Program-made: the position numbers and the translations under genes
Notes under the pieces: model-generated
Told to the model about the DNA's origin: nothing
The model's input: the letters and a program-made list of their open reading frames with translations, nothing else
The model's database searches: none
Source: an uncultured Bacilli bacterium
GTDB taxonomy: Bacteria; Bacillota_I; Bacilli_A; RF39; UBA660
NCBI GenBank assembly: GCA_934149515.1
Contig: CAKPFD010000005.1
Span: 22,463-86,462, forward strand
Direction: 5' to 3'
Length of the DNA stretch: 64,000 nt
Part shown: positions 44,382 to 53,230 of the stretch, piece by piece
Numbering within the stretch: the stretch's first letter is position 1
How the letters are laid out: every line of letters starts with the position of its first letter

Positions 44382-45149
44382 CTATCCAATTAAAATATGA
44401 CTCATCAACATGAAAAGAAAACCAATGACAAGAAATAGAAAAATAAATAACTTATTGCGATAACAAAGCGCTTCCTTCAATAACTCATAAATAGCAATAT
44501 GGATCATAATACCAGCAATAAAACCAAATAAAATGCTCATGATAAAAGGACTCATGATATCTTTTAAAAACAAAAAAGCAACAATTGCTCCTAATGGTTC
44601 AGATAAACCAGAAATAAGCGTATAAGAAAACGCTTTCTTTTTAGAACCAGTAGCAAAAAAAACAGGAATAGAAATAGAAATTCCCTCTGGAATATTATGT
44701 AGAGCAATTGCTAAAGATAATGATAGACCAAGACTTTTATTTTGATTGGTTGATAAAAAAGTAGCAATTCCTTCCGGAATATTATGACAGATAATTGCTA
44801 ACATAGAAACAAGTCCGATATGATATAATTTTTGATTTTCTACCTTAATATTACTAGGAAAAAAAGTATCGATCAACATCGAAAAGATAACACCAACGCT
44901 AAAGAAAATAAAAAGAAATAAAATAGCAGGAATCGGTTTAAAAATAGTAGTTAAAATAGAAAGAGATTCTGGAATTAAATCTGTAATAGAAACACAAATC
45001 ATCACTCCCGCAGCAAAAGCTAAAGCACCATTGATCAAACGTTCTTTGTTTTTAATCTTCCAAAAAATAGGAACACTACCAACTAACGTAGAAATACCAG
45101 CTAAAAAAGATAATAAAAAAGCATAACTAGTTGTTTGTATAACGATCAC
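44382..45149 (-). CDS. ZIP-family metal transporter (ZupT-like)
   Basis: 255 aa, eight membrane helices. Metal-binding helices IV and V carry HNIPEGIATFLS and HNIPEGISISIP, with SEPLGA later. Imports divalent cations such as zinc or manganese. Its position beside the ZnuA-like lipoprotein hints at a metal-homeostasis cluster. Confidence 0.92.
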   Translation of the reverse strand: MIVIQTTSYAFLLSFLAGISTLVGSVPIFWKIKNKERLINGALAFAAGVMICVSITDLIPESLSILTTIFKPIPAILFLFIFFSVGVIFSMLIDTFFPSNIKVENQKLYHIGLVSMLAIICHNIPEGIATFLSTNQNKSLGLSLSLAIALHNIPEGISISIPVFFATGSKKKAFSYTLISGLSEPLGAIVAFLFLKDIMSPFIMSILFGFIAGIMIHIAIYELLKEALCYRNKLFIFLFLVIGFLFMLMSHILIG

Positions 45150-45259
45150 CTCATATCAACGTATGATAAAAGAAAAGCATTTATACACTTTCTAGCTTTC
45201 AAAAGAGGAAAAAATACGTTATAATAAGTGATATTCAAATGGAAAAAGGGGAAAAGAAG

Positions 45260-45892
45260 ATGGATTATCAAAAATTTTTACAAATTATTGAACAAGAAAA
45301 ACAGCACTCACCCAAAAGAAAATTATTGCTTCAAGCTTGTTGTGCCCCTTGTTCAACAGCAGTATTAGAACAATTAAATGACATATTTGCAATTACAATT
45401 CTTTTTTATAATCCCAATATCACAATAGAACAAGAATACCAAAAAAGAAAAGAAGAGTTAAAACGCTTCTTAAAGGAAAACTATCCAATGATTCAATTAC
45501 TTGATTGTGATTATGATAAAGAAAGCTATTTGCAAGCCATAAAAGGCCATGAACAAGAAAAAGAAGGAAGCCTGCGTTGCTATTTATGTTATCAATTACG
45601 TCTAGAAAAAACAGCCATTCTTGCTAAAACCTATCACTATGATTATTTTGGAACAACACTATCCATCAGTCCTTATAAGAAAAGTACTTGGTTAAATGAA
45701 ATTGGTAAAAACCTAGAAGAAAAATATCAAATTCACTATTTATATGCTGATTTCAAAAAGAAAAATGGCTATCGAAGAAGCATAGAACTATCTTCTAAAT
45801 ACCATTTATATCGACAAGATTATTGCGGATGTATTTATTCTAAAATAGAAAGAGAACAAATTAAAGCAAAGAAAGATCAAAATCAGGAATAA
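45260..45892 (+). CDS. queH: Epoxyqueuosine reductase QueH
   Basis: 210 aa, last step of queuosine tRNA modification. Motifs: LLQACCAPCST (CC..C), GSLRCYLCYQLRLEKTA, TLSISPYKK and QDYCGCIYS, which supply the Fe-S and metal ligands of the QueH/DUF208 family. Start ATG 45260 has a well-spaced GGGG; the in-frame ATG at 45239 has no ribosome site. The 3' end overlaps the convergent radical SAM gene by 32 nt. Confidence 0.92.
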   Translation: MDYQKFLQIIEQEKQHSPKRKLLLQACCAPCSTAVLEQLNDIFAITILFYNPNITIEQEYQKRKEELKRFLKENYPMIQLLDCDYDKESYLQAIKGHEQEKEGSLRCYLCYQLRLEKTAILAKTYHYDYFGTTLSISPYKKSTWLNEIGKNLEEKYQIHYLYADFKKKNGYRRSIELSSKYHLYRQDYCGCIYSKIEREQIKAKKDQNQE

Positions 45893-46757
45893 AAGATTCA
45901 TCTTGCGTACCATCTTCTTGCACATAAGCTTTTTTAACCCCTAAATGAATAGCATGTTGTATCACATCTTCATATTCTTCTTTACTGACAGTTTGATTTA
46001 AATAAGTGTAAATATCTTGATGAACTACTGGAGTATATTGATTCATAATGCTAAGATAAATATCATTTTGATACTTTTGATGTAAGTAGTAAATAACCTT
46101 TTTCATATCATTTGCTTTCGTTGGTAGTAATAAACAACGAACAATGACACCTTTTCTCATCATTCCATCTTTCGTAAACTTATTTTTTCCAACTTGTCGT
46201 TGCATTTCTTCTAAAGCCTGGCTTGCCACTTCAAAATAATTTTTACAACCAGATAAATCTTCCCCTAACTGATTATCAAAATACTTAAAATCGGTTAAAT
46301 AAATATCAATATAACCATTTAACATTCGAAGGGTATCTACACTTTCATAACCACTTGTATTATACACAATAGGGATCTTTAATCCTTTTTTCTTTGCAAT
46401 TGTTAAAGCTTCAATAATACTTGGAATAAAATGAGTAGGGGTAACTAAGTTGATGTTATGGGCCTTTTTTTCTTGCAATTCTAACATCAATTCACTTAAA
46501 CGCTCCACACTGATCTCCTTACCTAAATGACCAAGAGAGATCTTTTGATTTTGACAGTAACAGCAAGCTAAATTACATCCACTAAAAAAAATTGTACCAC
46601 TACCATTTTCTCCAGAAATAGATGGTTCTTCAAAAAAGTGTAGAGCACTCCTAGCAACTTTCACCTTGCTAGATTCTTTGCACCAACCAACTGCTTTCTC
46701 ACGATTAATGGAACAATTTCTAGGACATAAACAACATTTTTCATACGACAACTTCAT
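45861..46757 (-). CDS. Radical SAM protein (PflA-like, COG1313 type)
   Basis: 298 aa. Two cysteine groups: N-terminal CCLCPRNCSINR...GWC and the radical SAM cluster motif GCNLACCYCQN (CxxxCxxC). A TIM-barrel-like core follows. Proteins of this type resemble pyruvate formate-lyase activases but have unknown substrates. The ATG at 46757 has GTGGTG upstream; the frame extends 7 codons further without a ribosome site. Confidence 0.85.
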   Translation of the reverse strand: MKLSYEKCCLCPRNCSINREKAVGWCKESSKVKVARSALHFFEEPSISGENGSGTIFFSGCNLACCYCQNQKISLGHLGKEISVERLSELMLELQEKKAHNINLVTPTHFIPSIIEALTIAKKKGLKIPIVYNTSGYESVDTLRMLNGYIDIYLTDFKYFDNQLGEDLSGCKNYFEVASQALEEMQRQVGKNKFTKDGMMRKGVIVRCLLLPTKANDMKKVIYYLHQKYQNDIYLSIMNQYTPVVHQDIYTYLNQTVSKEEYEDVIQHAIHLGVKKAYVQEDGTQDESFIPDFDLSLL

Positions 46758-46817
46758 ATACAACACCACTATTATCATACTATGAACAAAATAAAGTGTA
46801 AAGAAAAGAAAAAAAGT

Positions 46818-46846
46818 TTAAAAAAAATTTAAAGATAGTATATAAT
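46818..46846 (+). promoter_or_regulatory. Promoter of murC
   Basis: TTAAAA (46818-46823), 17-nt spacer, TATAAT (46841-46846). The -35 is weak. Confidence 0.5.
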
Positions 46847-46871
46847 AAAATGTAAGAAAGAAGTGAATTTT

Positions 46872-48170
46872 ATGAAATATTATTGCATTGGAATAAAAGG
46901 GACAGGAATGGCAACACTAGCATCTATGCTTTATGATATGGGAAATGAAGTATCTGGATATGATGATGCTAAAGATTACAAATTTACCGAAAAAGGATTA
47001 CAAGAACGTGGTATCAAAATCTTTTATGATTCTACGCATCCACTAGATAAAGATACCATCGTCACTGCATCTAAAGCCTTTAGTGAAGATCATAAAGAAA
47101 TGAAACGTGTAAAAGAATTAGGATTAACCTTTCAAAAGTATAATGAAGTCGTAGGAGCGATCACCAAAGAATTTGATACAATATCTGTTTGTGGAACACA
47201 TGGTAAAACAACTACTACCTCACTTTTAAAGCATTTATTAGAACAAACGATTGGATGCAATTATTTTATCGGCTCTGGCGAAGGACATATTGATAAAAAA
47301 AATCGCTTATTAGTGATTGAATCAGATGAATTTAATCGTCATTTTCTAGCATATCATCCAAAAGTAGCAATCATTACTTGCGTTGAATTAGAACACACAG
47401 AAATCTATAAAGATTTACAAGACACCATCACTACTTTTGAAACATTTTCCAATAAAGCAAAACTAGTAATTGCAAACGGCGACGATCAAAATATTCGCCA
47501 AATTAAATTTACAAATGACGTACTTTTCTATGGGGAAAATAAAGAAAATGATTATATCATCCAAAATATTGATCTTGCAACCGATGGATCTCACTTTGAT
47601 TTATATGAAAAAGAACAAAAAATAGGTCATTTCTTCGTACCATTATATGGTCATCATATGGTCATGAATACAGCAGCAGCTATCATTGCAGCACTTAAAG
47701 AAGGATTAGATGTTGAAACCATCCAAAATCTTTTAAAAACATTCCATAATGCTGCTAGAAGATTTGCAGAAGAAAAAGTAAAAGACACTATCATCATTGA
47801 TGATTATGCACATCATCCAACAGAAATTAAAGTAACCCTACAAGCCGTACGTCAAAAATATCCAGACAAAAAACTAACCGTTGTCTTCCGACCTAATACA
47901 TATTCAAGAACAGCAGCATTTACCAAAGAATTTGCAGATAGCCTAAAAATTGCTGATAAAGCATATGTCACTCCAATTTTATGCGATAGAGAAAATCCAA
48001 AAGACTATCCACCAGTATCATCAGAAGACATTGTAAAATTAGTAAATGGTTGTGAATTGATTGATGAAAATTCCATTTCTAAACTAGAAAGTGCCAAAGG
48101 TGGTGTCATCTGTTTCATGGGATGTGCTACCGTAGCACACTTAATCGAAAACTTTAAAAAAATCTGCTAA
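46872..48170 (+). CDS. murC: UDP-N-acetylmuramate-L-alanine ligase
   Basis: 432 aa. Adds the first residue of the peptidoglycan stem peptide. N-terminal Rossmann domain (YCIGIKGTGMATLA), ATP-binding VCGTHGKTTTTSLLK, central DEFNRHF and the C-terminal DDYAHHPTEI and FRPNTYSR motifs. Start ATG 46872 is preferred over a GTG three codons upstream. A partial copy of its last 20 nt or so plus downstream DNA recurs at 50158. Confidence 0.93.
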   Translation: MKYYCIGIKGTGMATLASMLYDMGNEVSGYDDAKDYKFTEKGLQERGIKIFYDSTHPLDKDTIVTASKAFSEDHKEMKRVKELGLTFQKYNEVVGAITKEFDTISVCGTHGKTTTTSLLKHLLEQTIGCNYFIGSGEGHIDKKNRLLVIESDEFNRHFLAYHPKVAIITCVELEHTEIYKDLQDTITTFETFSNKAKLVIANGDDQNIRQIKFTNDVLFYGENKENDYIIQNIDLATDGSHFDLYEKEQKIGHFFVPLYGHHMVMNTAAAIIAALKEGLDVETIQNLLKTFHNAARRFAEEKVKDTIIIDDYAHHPTEIKVTLQAVRQKYPDKKLTVVFRPNTYSRTAAFTKEFADSLKIADKAYVTPILCDRENPKDYPPVSSEDIVKLVNGCELIDENSISKLESAKGGVICFMGCATVAHLIENFKKIC

Positions 48171-48222
48171 GCATCCTTGCCGAAGCTAAAAAAAGATAAT
48201 ATTTTTGTAACTATAAGATAAA
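48147..48222 (+). repeat. murC-tail repeat, left copy
   Basis: The end of murC and the following 50 nt are repeated, about four in five bases identical, at 50158-50230. The two copies flank the 48668-50113 gene. Confidence 0.7.
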
Positions 48223-48235
48223 GAAGTGTGTTTGT

Positions 48236-48301
48236 ATGATATCAAAAGCTAATCTAAAGAAACTTTCCTCAACCCACTATATATCTTCTTTTATCACTTA
48301 G
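48236..48301 (+). CDS. Possible leader ORF, degenerate copy
   Basis: 21-codon ORF (MISKANLKKLSS...SSFIT) placed just as the other leader ORFs, between the repeat and the same attenuator-type terminator, but without the KLTW core or a G run. Probably a decayed leader. Confidence 0.3.
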   Translation: MISKANLKKLSSTHYISSFIT

Positions 48302-48330
48302 ATCAGAATACAATGTATTTTGGTCTTTTT
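48301..48330 (+). terminator. Attenuator-type terminator after murC
   Basis: GATCAGAATACA pairs with TGTATTTTGGTC (with G-U pairs), then T6. Same element as at 37642 and 50341. Confidence 0.75.
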
Positions 48331-48504
48331 TGCATGAAATAATCCTGATTTAGAAATATAATTTAATGAAAGAATTTAAAGATTGCTATTAAATAAATAT
48401 GTTTTGATATATACCTATATTTGTTAAAGAAATAAAAGTAAGAAAGAAAGATGATGAGGTTATGATAGAAAGTGTTGTACTTTAGTCAAAAGTTGTAACA
48501 AATT

Positions 48505-48580
48505 AAAAAGTCCGGTTGATAGTAAAAAAAGTCCGGTTATAGGCGGAGTTTTAGCTTATTATTCGTAAAAAAGTCCGATT
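48505..48580 (+). repeat. Direct repeats upstream of the AlbA_2 regulator gene
   Basis: AAAAAGTCCGGTT at 48505 and 48526 and AAAAAGTCCGATT at 48568: spacings of 21 and 42 nt, whole pairs of helical turns. They may be operator sites. A related sequence also occurs inside the gene (49840), so they could instead be remnants of a repeated linker. The rest of the 48331-48667 gap is A+T-rich with a TTGACA...TATAAT pair (48612, 48638; spacer 20). Confidence 0.55.
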
Positions 48581-48667
48581 TTATATGGAAATTTAATTGA
48601 TTTAACATATATTGACAAAAAAACAAAAAAATTAATGTATAATAAATAATAACAATGGAGGTGTTAT

Positions 48668-50113
48668 ATGCAATTAAAAGATTATGAAAAAGTAGAAAAT
48701 ACTAATGTAGAATTTAAAGAAAAAGTAGAATATAATAAATCTAAGAGTTGGCTTAAATCAGTTTCCGCATTTGCTAATTCAAATGGTGGAATATTGTTAT
48801 TTGGTGTAAGAGATGTGGATAGAGAACCAGTTGGATTAGATAATATAGTTAAAGATTCAGAAAAAGTATCTGAATTAATAAATGATAAAATCACTCCACT
48901 TCCACGATATGAATTAAAAACTTTTAAAGAAAATAATAAAGATTTTATGGAAGTAAAAGTAGGAGATGGACCCAGAACTCCATATTATTACAACGGCGAA
49001 GGAAGAAAAGAAGCTTTTGTTAGAGCTGGAAATCAATCGATATCAGCTCCTAAACATATATTGGATGGATTGATTTTAAAGGGGCAGAATACAACGTTTG
49101 ATGAATTACCTAGTAAGTATGATGTTTCTGATGTGAGTTTTACTTTATTAAATGCATCACTAAAAAACGAAACAGGAAAAGAGTTAAATAAAGATAAAGA
49201 TTATATATCACTAGAATTAATAACGAAAGATAAGAAAGTTACAAATGCGGGTTTACTTTTATCAGATCAAGGTTTATTGATTCAATCAAGAATATTCTGT
49301 ACCAGGTGGAAAGGTCTAGTTAAAGGTTCTATTGATGGAGATGCCATTGATGATAAAGAATATACTGGTAGTATTATTTCACTTTTAGAAAATGCTGAAG
49401 TGTTTATTAAAAATCACTCTAGAATGGGTTGGGAAATTAAAGGTATGAAAAGAATAGAAACAGAAGACTATCCAGTTAGAGCAATCCGCGAAGCTATTGT
49501 TAATGCTATTATTCATAGGGATTATCAAATAGTTGGCTCTGAGATCCATATAGATATATATGATAACAGATTAGAAATAACATCGCCCGGTGGAATGATT
49601 GATGGTAGTTTTGTTCAGAATTTAGATATAACTAAAATTTCATCAATGAGAAGGAATAGAGTTATTTCAGATATATTTAATAGATTACATTTTATGGAGC
49701 GTAGGGGAAGTGGATTAACTAGAATAGTTGAATCATATAACGATTATGATGTTAAACCAACATTTAATTCTGATGTTTCATCATTTAAAGTAATTTTTCC
49801 AAATAAAAATTATATTAAAAAAAATCTGGTAGATAGTAAAAAAAGTTCGGTTATGAGTGGAAATGTTGTCAGTGATGAAGATTATTTCTTAATTAAATTG
49901 CATAAAAATCTTCCAATGAATGTAACGAAAAGTACTCATGATAAAATCCAAAAATTGTTTGATAAATTTAGTTATCAATATGACTTCAAATGGGAAGATG
50001 TTGCTGAAATATTCAATGTAAAAAAATCTAGAGCATCAGAAATAGTTGCTTTATTATTAGATTCAAATTTGATTGAGCCTTCTGATCCAACTAAATATAA
50101 ATTTAAAAAATAA
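48668..50113 (+). CDS. AlbA_2/Schlafen-type DNA-binding ATPase regulator
   Basis: 481 aa. N-terminal AlbA_2 domain (residues 10-120: EFKEKVEYNKSKSWLKSVSAFANSNGGILLFGV), a central GHKL-type ATPase module (REAIVNAIIHRDY; ITSPGGMIDG; RRGSGLTRIVE), a low-complexity linker (KKSSVMSG) and a C-terminal winged helix (WEDVAEIFNVKKSRASEIVALLLDSNLI). This is the COG2865 type of predicted transcriptional regulator, often found on mobile or defence-rich segments. It is bracketed by the duplicated murC-tail sequence, consistent with insertion. Confidence 0.85.
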   Translation: MQLKDYEKVENTNVEFKEKVEYNKSKSWLKSVSAFANSNGGILLFGVRDVDREPVGLDNIVKDSEKVSELINDKITPLPRYELKTFKENNKDFMEVKVGDGPRTPYYYNGEGRKEAFVRAGNQSISAPKHILDGLILKGQNTTFDELPSKYDVSDVSFTLLNASLKNETGKELNKDKDYISLELITKDKKVTNAGLLLSDQGLLIQSRIFCTRWKGLVKGSIDGDAIDDKEYTGSIISLLENAEVFIKNHSRMGWEIKGMKRIETEDYPVRAIREAIVNAIIHRDYQIVGSEIHIDIYDNRLEITSPGGMIDGSFVQNLDITKISSMRRNRVISDIFNRLHFMERRGSGLTRIVESYNDYDVKPTFNSDVSSFKVIFPNKNYIKKNLVDSKKSSVMSGNVVSDEDYFLIKLHKNLPMNVTKSTHDKIQKLFDKFSYQYDFKWEDVAEIFNVKKSRASEIVALLLDSNLIEPSDPTKYKFKK

Positions 50114-50157
50114 ATATATTAAATAACGTAACAATTTACATTATTTTTTTGAAATCA

Positions 50158-50230
50158 AAAAACTTTTAAAAAATCTGCTAATCATTCTTGCTAAGGTTAA
50201 AAAAAGATGATATTCTTATAATTAGAAAAT
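50158..50230 (+). repeat. murC-tail repeat, right copy
   Basis: Repeats 48147-48222. It leads directly into leader ORF 3, as the left copy leads into the degenerate leader at 48236. Confidence 0.7.
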
Positions 50231-50246
50231 ATAGGTGGTGTTTGAT

Positions 50247-50309
50247 ATGATGGTACTTTCTTATATTAACCAAAAGTTAACTTGGGGGGGGGATACTTTA
50301 ATCAAATAA
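50247..50309 (+). CDS. Leader peptide 3 with G9 tract
   Basis: 20-codon ORF, MMVLSYINQKLTWGGDTLIK, preceded by AGGTGGTG. The G9 run is 50284-50292. One extra G would extend the frame to a TAA at 50351-50353 inside the loop of the terminator at 50341, exactly as in leader 2. One G fewer would stop it at once. Confidence 0.55.
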   Translation: MMVLSYINQKLTWGGDTLIK

Positions 50310-50340
50310 TCTATCTATTTTTCTTTTACCACCTAAAAAA

Positions 50341-50371
50341 GATCAGAATATAAATGTATTCTGGTCTTTTT
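50341..50371 (+). terminator. Attenuator-type terminator between leader 3 and surface gene 3
   Basis: GATCAGAATA (50341-50350) pairs with TATTCTGGTC (50357-50366), one G-U pair, then T5. Confidence 0.75.
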
Positions 50372-50400
50372 GGTGTTTCAAAATAGAAAAGGAGTAGGAT

Positions 50401-52365
50401 ATGAAAAAATTAAAAGAGAATAAGGAAAAAATCTTTATGATAGTAGCAGTAATTGTTTTATTTATTGCAGTGATTGGGATCAGTTATGCAGCTTTTTCTT
50501 ATACTAGAACAGGTGAGAAACTGAATGCCATAACAACAGGTGTCATTAGAATGAGTTATGAAGAAAGTAGTAATGTGATATCAATTGATAAAGCCTTACC
50601 AACTACCGATGCAACTGGTAAAGTAAGATTAAAAGATGGTGAATATTTTGATTTTACATTATCTACCACCATTCAAGGATCAACCAATGTCAATTGGGAA
50701 ATAGCAGCACAAGATGTCACAACTGGTAGTAAAAAGATTGATGGTAAATATATTAAATTGTATTTAACAGAAGTAGATAGTGCAGGAACCGAAACAGAAA
50801 TAATGGCACCAGCAACTTATAGTGCTGATAGCAGTGCAAATGACTATACAGGAAGACCAGCTAATGTAATGAGTTTAGCAATGGGATCAACTTCTACAAC
50901 TTTTAATAAGAAATATCGTTTAAGAATGTATGTAGATGAATCATATAACCCACAAGGAGATGGTGGCAATCTAGTATTTTCTATTAAAGTAAATGCTTAT
51001 GGTAAAACAGGAGAAGCAATGTCAATTGGTACTCAAGTAGCAACACAACTACTAAAAGGAGTAGGAACCAACGGAAAAATAGATACTTCTGATTCAGAAC
51101 AAACCTTTATCACCGGAACTGATCCTGATAATTATATTTGGTATAGTGGGAAATTATGGAGAGCAGTATCAATTGACCCATCCGATAACAGTGTCAAACT
51201 AGTAACACAGTGGAACATATCAACAATACCATATAATGAAGAAGAAAATGCAGTCTTTGAAAAAAGCTATATGCAACAATGGTTAAATGACACAACAGTA
51301 GATGGATTTCTAGGAAATTTAAGAGAACCAGAAAAATTTATCAAAACAGATAGTGTTTGGAATACCACACAAACAACTGCAACGACAAAACCATCTAAAA
51401 CAACCATGGTAACAAGTGCGGTAGGTTTGTTAAATATATATGAATATACAATGAGTTATAAAGGGCCAACATCTTCAGATGGATATTTAGATAATGAACT
51501 TAATTGGTGGACATTAACACCATATAATACATCTAATGTTTGCAATGTGTACAGTGGTGGTATTATTGCAAACGACGATGCTGTCACACTCTCGAGCGGT
51601 GTTCGCCCTACGATTAATCTAAAATCTAATGTGGAAATCGTATCAGGTACTGGAACAACGAGTGATCCATATCGCTTAAAAGGAGATAATGATACACCAG
51701 CATCAGGAACAAAGCTAGCAACAAGATATAGTGGAGAGTACATTAAATTCGGTACAGGAGAAAATAATTTATACCAAATTGTTAGCCACGAAACAGAAGG
51801 AATGACAAAAATAACAAGTGCTATACCTTTGAAAGAAAATGAAAACTATAAAGAAATTACTTTTGATAGCAATGAAAATGGAAACTATTCAAGTAATAAT
51901 ACAATAGGAATATTCTTGAATGGAGAATATCTAACGAGTAACAGTTATTTAACAACTGATCAAGTAAATATGATAGAAAATAATACAACATGGTATTTGG
52001 GAGCAATGGGAGAAGGATCGAGTTATAAATTAACAAAATATGCAAGTGCAACAAGTACTAATTTAACATCTAATACAACAACAGCCAAAGTTGGGTTATT
52101 AAGATTAGGAGAATTGAATTCTGGGCAATTTGATATGTATAGTAATAATGCGTATTATTGGACATTAACACCAACTTATGATTATGATGACCAAGTAACT
52201 TACGAAATTACTGATGCTGGAATGGCCGAAGCTGGTTTTGCATTTGATGGTACTCTAACCAATTCAATTGGTATTCGTCCAACATTTAATCTAAAATCTG
52301 ACGTTGTGATCACAAGTGGTGATGGTACCAAAGAAAATCCATTTGAAGTGAAATTAGCTAGCTAG
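50401..52365 (+). CDS. Variable surface protein 3 (paralogue of 23979-26051)
   Basis: 654 aa. Membrane segment (residues 11-33), TasA-like domain (about 35-205), two DUF6273-like domains (about 240-415 and 435-654). The first carries variable block VR4 from residue 379; the second has an ordinary A+T-rich loop that is longer (near 52180-52270) and not G+C-rich. The second domain is shorter than in its paralogues because about 35 residues before the YSSNNTIG segment are missing. Start ATG after AAAGGAG. Confidence 0.75.
   Translation: MKKLKENKEKIFMIVAVIVLFIAVIGISYAAFSYTRTGEKLNAITTGVIRMSYEESSNVISIDKALPTTDATGKVRLKDGEYFDFTLSTTIQGSTNVNWEIAAQDVTTGSKKIDGKYIKLYLTEVDSAGTETEIMAPATYSADSSANDYTGRPANVMSLAMGSTSTTFNKKYRLRMYVDESYNPQGDGGNLVFSIKVNAYGKTGEAMSIGTQVATQLLKGVGTNGKIDTSDSEQTFITGTDPDNYIWYSGKLWRAVSIDPSDNSVKLVTQWNISTIPYNEEENAVFEKSYMQQWLNDTTVDGFLGNLREPEKFIKTDSVWNTTQTTATTKPSKTTMVTSAVGLLNIYEYTMSYKGPTSSDGYLDNELNWWTLTPYNTSNVCNVYSGGIIANDDAVTLSSGVRPTINLKSNVEIVSGTGTTSDPYRLKGDNDTPASGTKLATRYSGEYIKFGTGENNLYQIVSHETEGMTKITSAIPLKENENYKEITFDSNENGNYSSNNTIGIFLNGEYLTSNSYLTTDQVNMIENNTTWYLGAMGEGSSYKLTKYASATSTNLTSNTTTAKVGLLRLGELNSGQFDMYSNNAYYWTLTPTYDYDDQVTYEITDAGMAEAGFAFDGTLTNSIGIRPTFNLKSDVVITSGDGTKENPFEVKLAS
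51535..51615 (+). repeat. Hypervariable block VR4 (surface protein 3)
   Basis: Encodes NVCNVYSGGIIANDDAVT then LSSGVRPTI, one codon longer than VR2 and VR3. Shares TCG and the 3' boundary ACGATTAATCTAAAATC with VR1 and VR2. Confidence 0.58.
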
Positions 52366-52401
52366 TTTTAATCTAAGAATTTCAATGCTAAATCAACTTA
52401 C

Positions 52402-52435
52402 AAAAAGTTCAAGATACCTGTGTCTTGGCTTTTTC
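52402..52435 (+). terminator. Intrinsic terminator after surface gene 3
   Basis: CAAGAT/GTCTTG core stem with outer A/T pairs and T5. Confidence 0.65.
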
Positions 52436-52542
52436 TTTGCTTGAAATTAAAAAACTATTGATAAACCACCTTGGAATCCGTTATAATAAATGGCACTGAA
52501 GCAAAAGCAGTTTATTGGGGTTGATGGAGTAAAGGAGAGAGC

Positions 52543-53130
52543 ATGATGAAGAAGCTTGCTTTAATAAAAGTGTATTTAAAATATTTAACAAGAATGGTGT
52601 ATATTTTATTGATTGGTACAATGTTTTTTTCGATCGGAAAACAAACAAATGCTTTTTTAACATTGGTAGATAGTATTTTAGAAGGGGAAGAAGTAATGAC
52701 GTTTGAATCTTCTAACAACGCTGTGACTTCCATTGCATACGAAACACAAGAGGCAAAAATTGTTTTTCCGGTTCAAAATTGTAATTACTACATCAGTAAC
52801 CCTTATAACGGTAGTGCTCATCCGGCGATTGATATTGCTGGTTGTCCTTACAATACACCAATTTATGCAGCTCGTGCTGGCGTTGTGGTGACTGCTTCAA
52901 CTCGTCATGATAATGGTTTATACGTTGTTGTTAAACATCCGGATGGAACACACAGTATGTATGCCCATCTTGCTAGTATCAATGTAAGTGTTGGTCAAAC
53001 AGTAGCTGCTGGTACACAAGTAGGAGGAATGGGAAGAACTGGTTATGCAACAGGGATTCATTTAGACTTTTCCTTATGGAAGGGCTATCCTCATCAAAGT
53101 GCCTCTTTTAGCCCTTGGCAATGGTATTAA
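52543..53130 (+). CDS. M23-family (LytM-like) peptidase, possibly altered zinc site
   Basis: 195 aa, N-terminal hydrophobic segment (residues 15-33), then an M23 domain (about 80-195). HPAID (His93, Asp97) and YAHL (His142) are present, but the usual HxH zinc motif reads HLD (His173, Asp175), so one ligand is Asp instead of His. It may still bind metal or may be a non-catalytic cell-wall binder. RBS AAAGGAGAG; two adjacent ATGs (52543, 52546). Confidence 0.82.
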   Translation: MMKKLALIKVYLKYLTRMVYILLIGTMFFSIGKQTNAFLTLVDSILEGEEVMTFESSNNAVTSIAYETQEAKIVFPVQNCNYYISNPYNGSAHPAIDIAGCPYNTPIYAARAGVVVTASTRHDNGLYVVVKHPDGTHSMYAHLASINVSVGQTVAAGTQVGGMGRTGYATGIHLDFSLWKGYPHQSASFSPWQWY

Positions 53131-53158
53131 GTTGACAAATTGTGTCAACTTATTTTTT
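53129..53158 (+). terminator. Intrinsic terminator after the M23 gene
   Basis: AAGTTGACA (contains the stop codon) pairs with TGTCAACTT, then A and T7. Confidence 0.85.
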
Positions 53159-53230
53159 TATTGTCAATTATAGTCAAGTAATAACCAAGATAGGCAAAAG
53201 CCATGGTATAATATGTAATGGAGGGATGTT

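Noticed and set aside
48448..48500. Another decayed leader ORF (MIESVVL) before the AlbA_2 gene
   Set aside because: Seven codons only; the likeness to leader 3 (GTACTT...CAAAAGTT) is too weak to call.
48505..48580. CRISPR array
   Set aside because: Only three short 13-nt repeats with unequal spacers, no cas genes and no leader of the usual type.
51456..51743. Minus-strand ORF across VR4 and the equivalent ones at 25145 and 38859
   Set aside because: All are the same antisense frame of the conserved lectin-like domain; no start signals.
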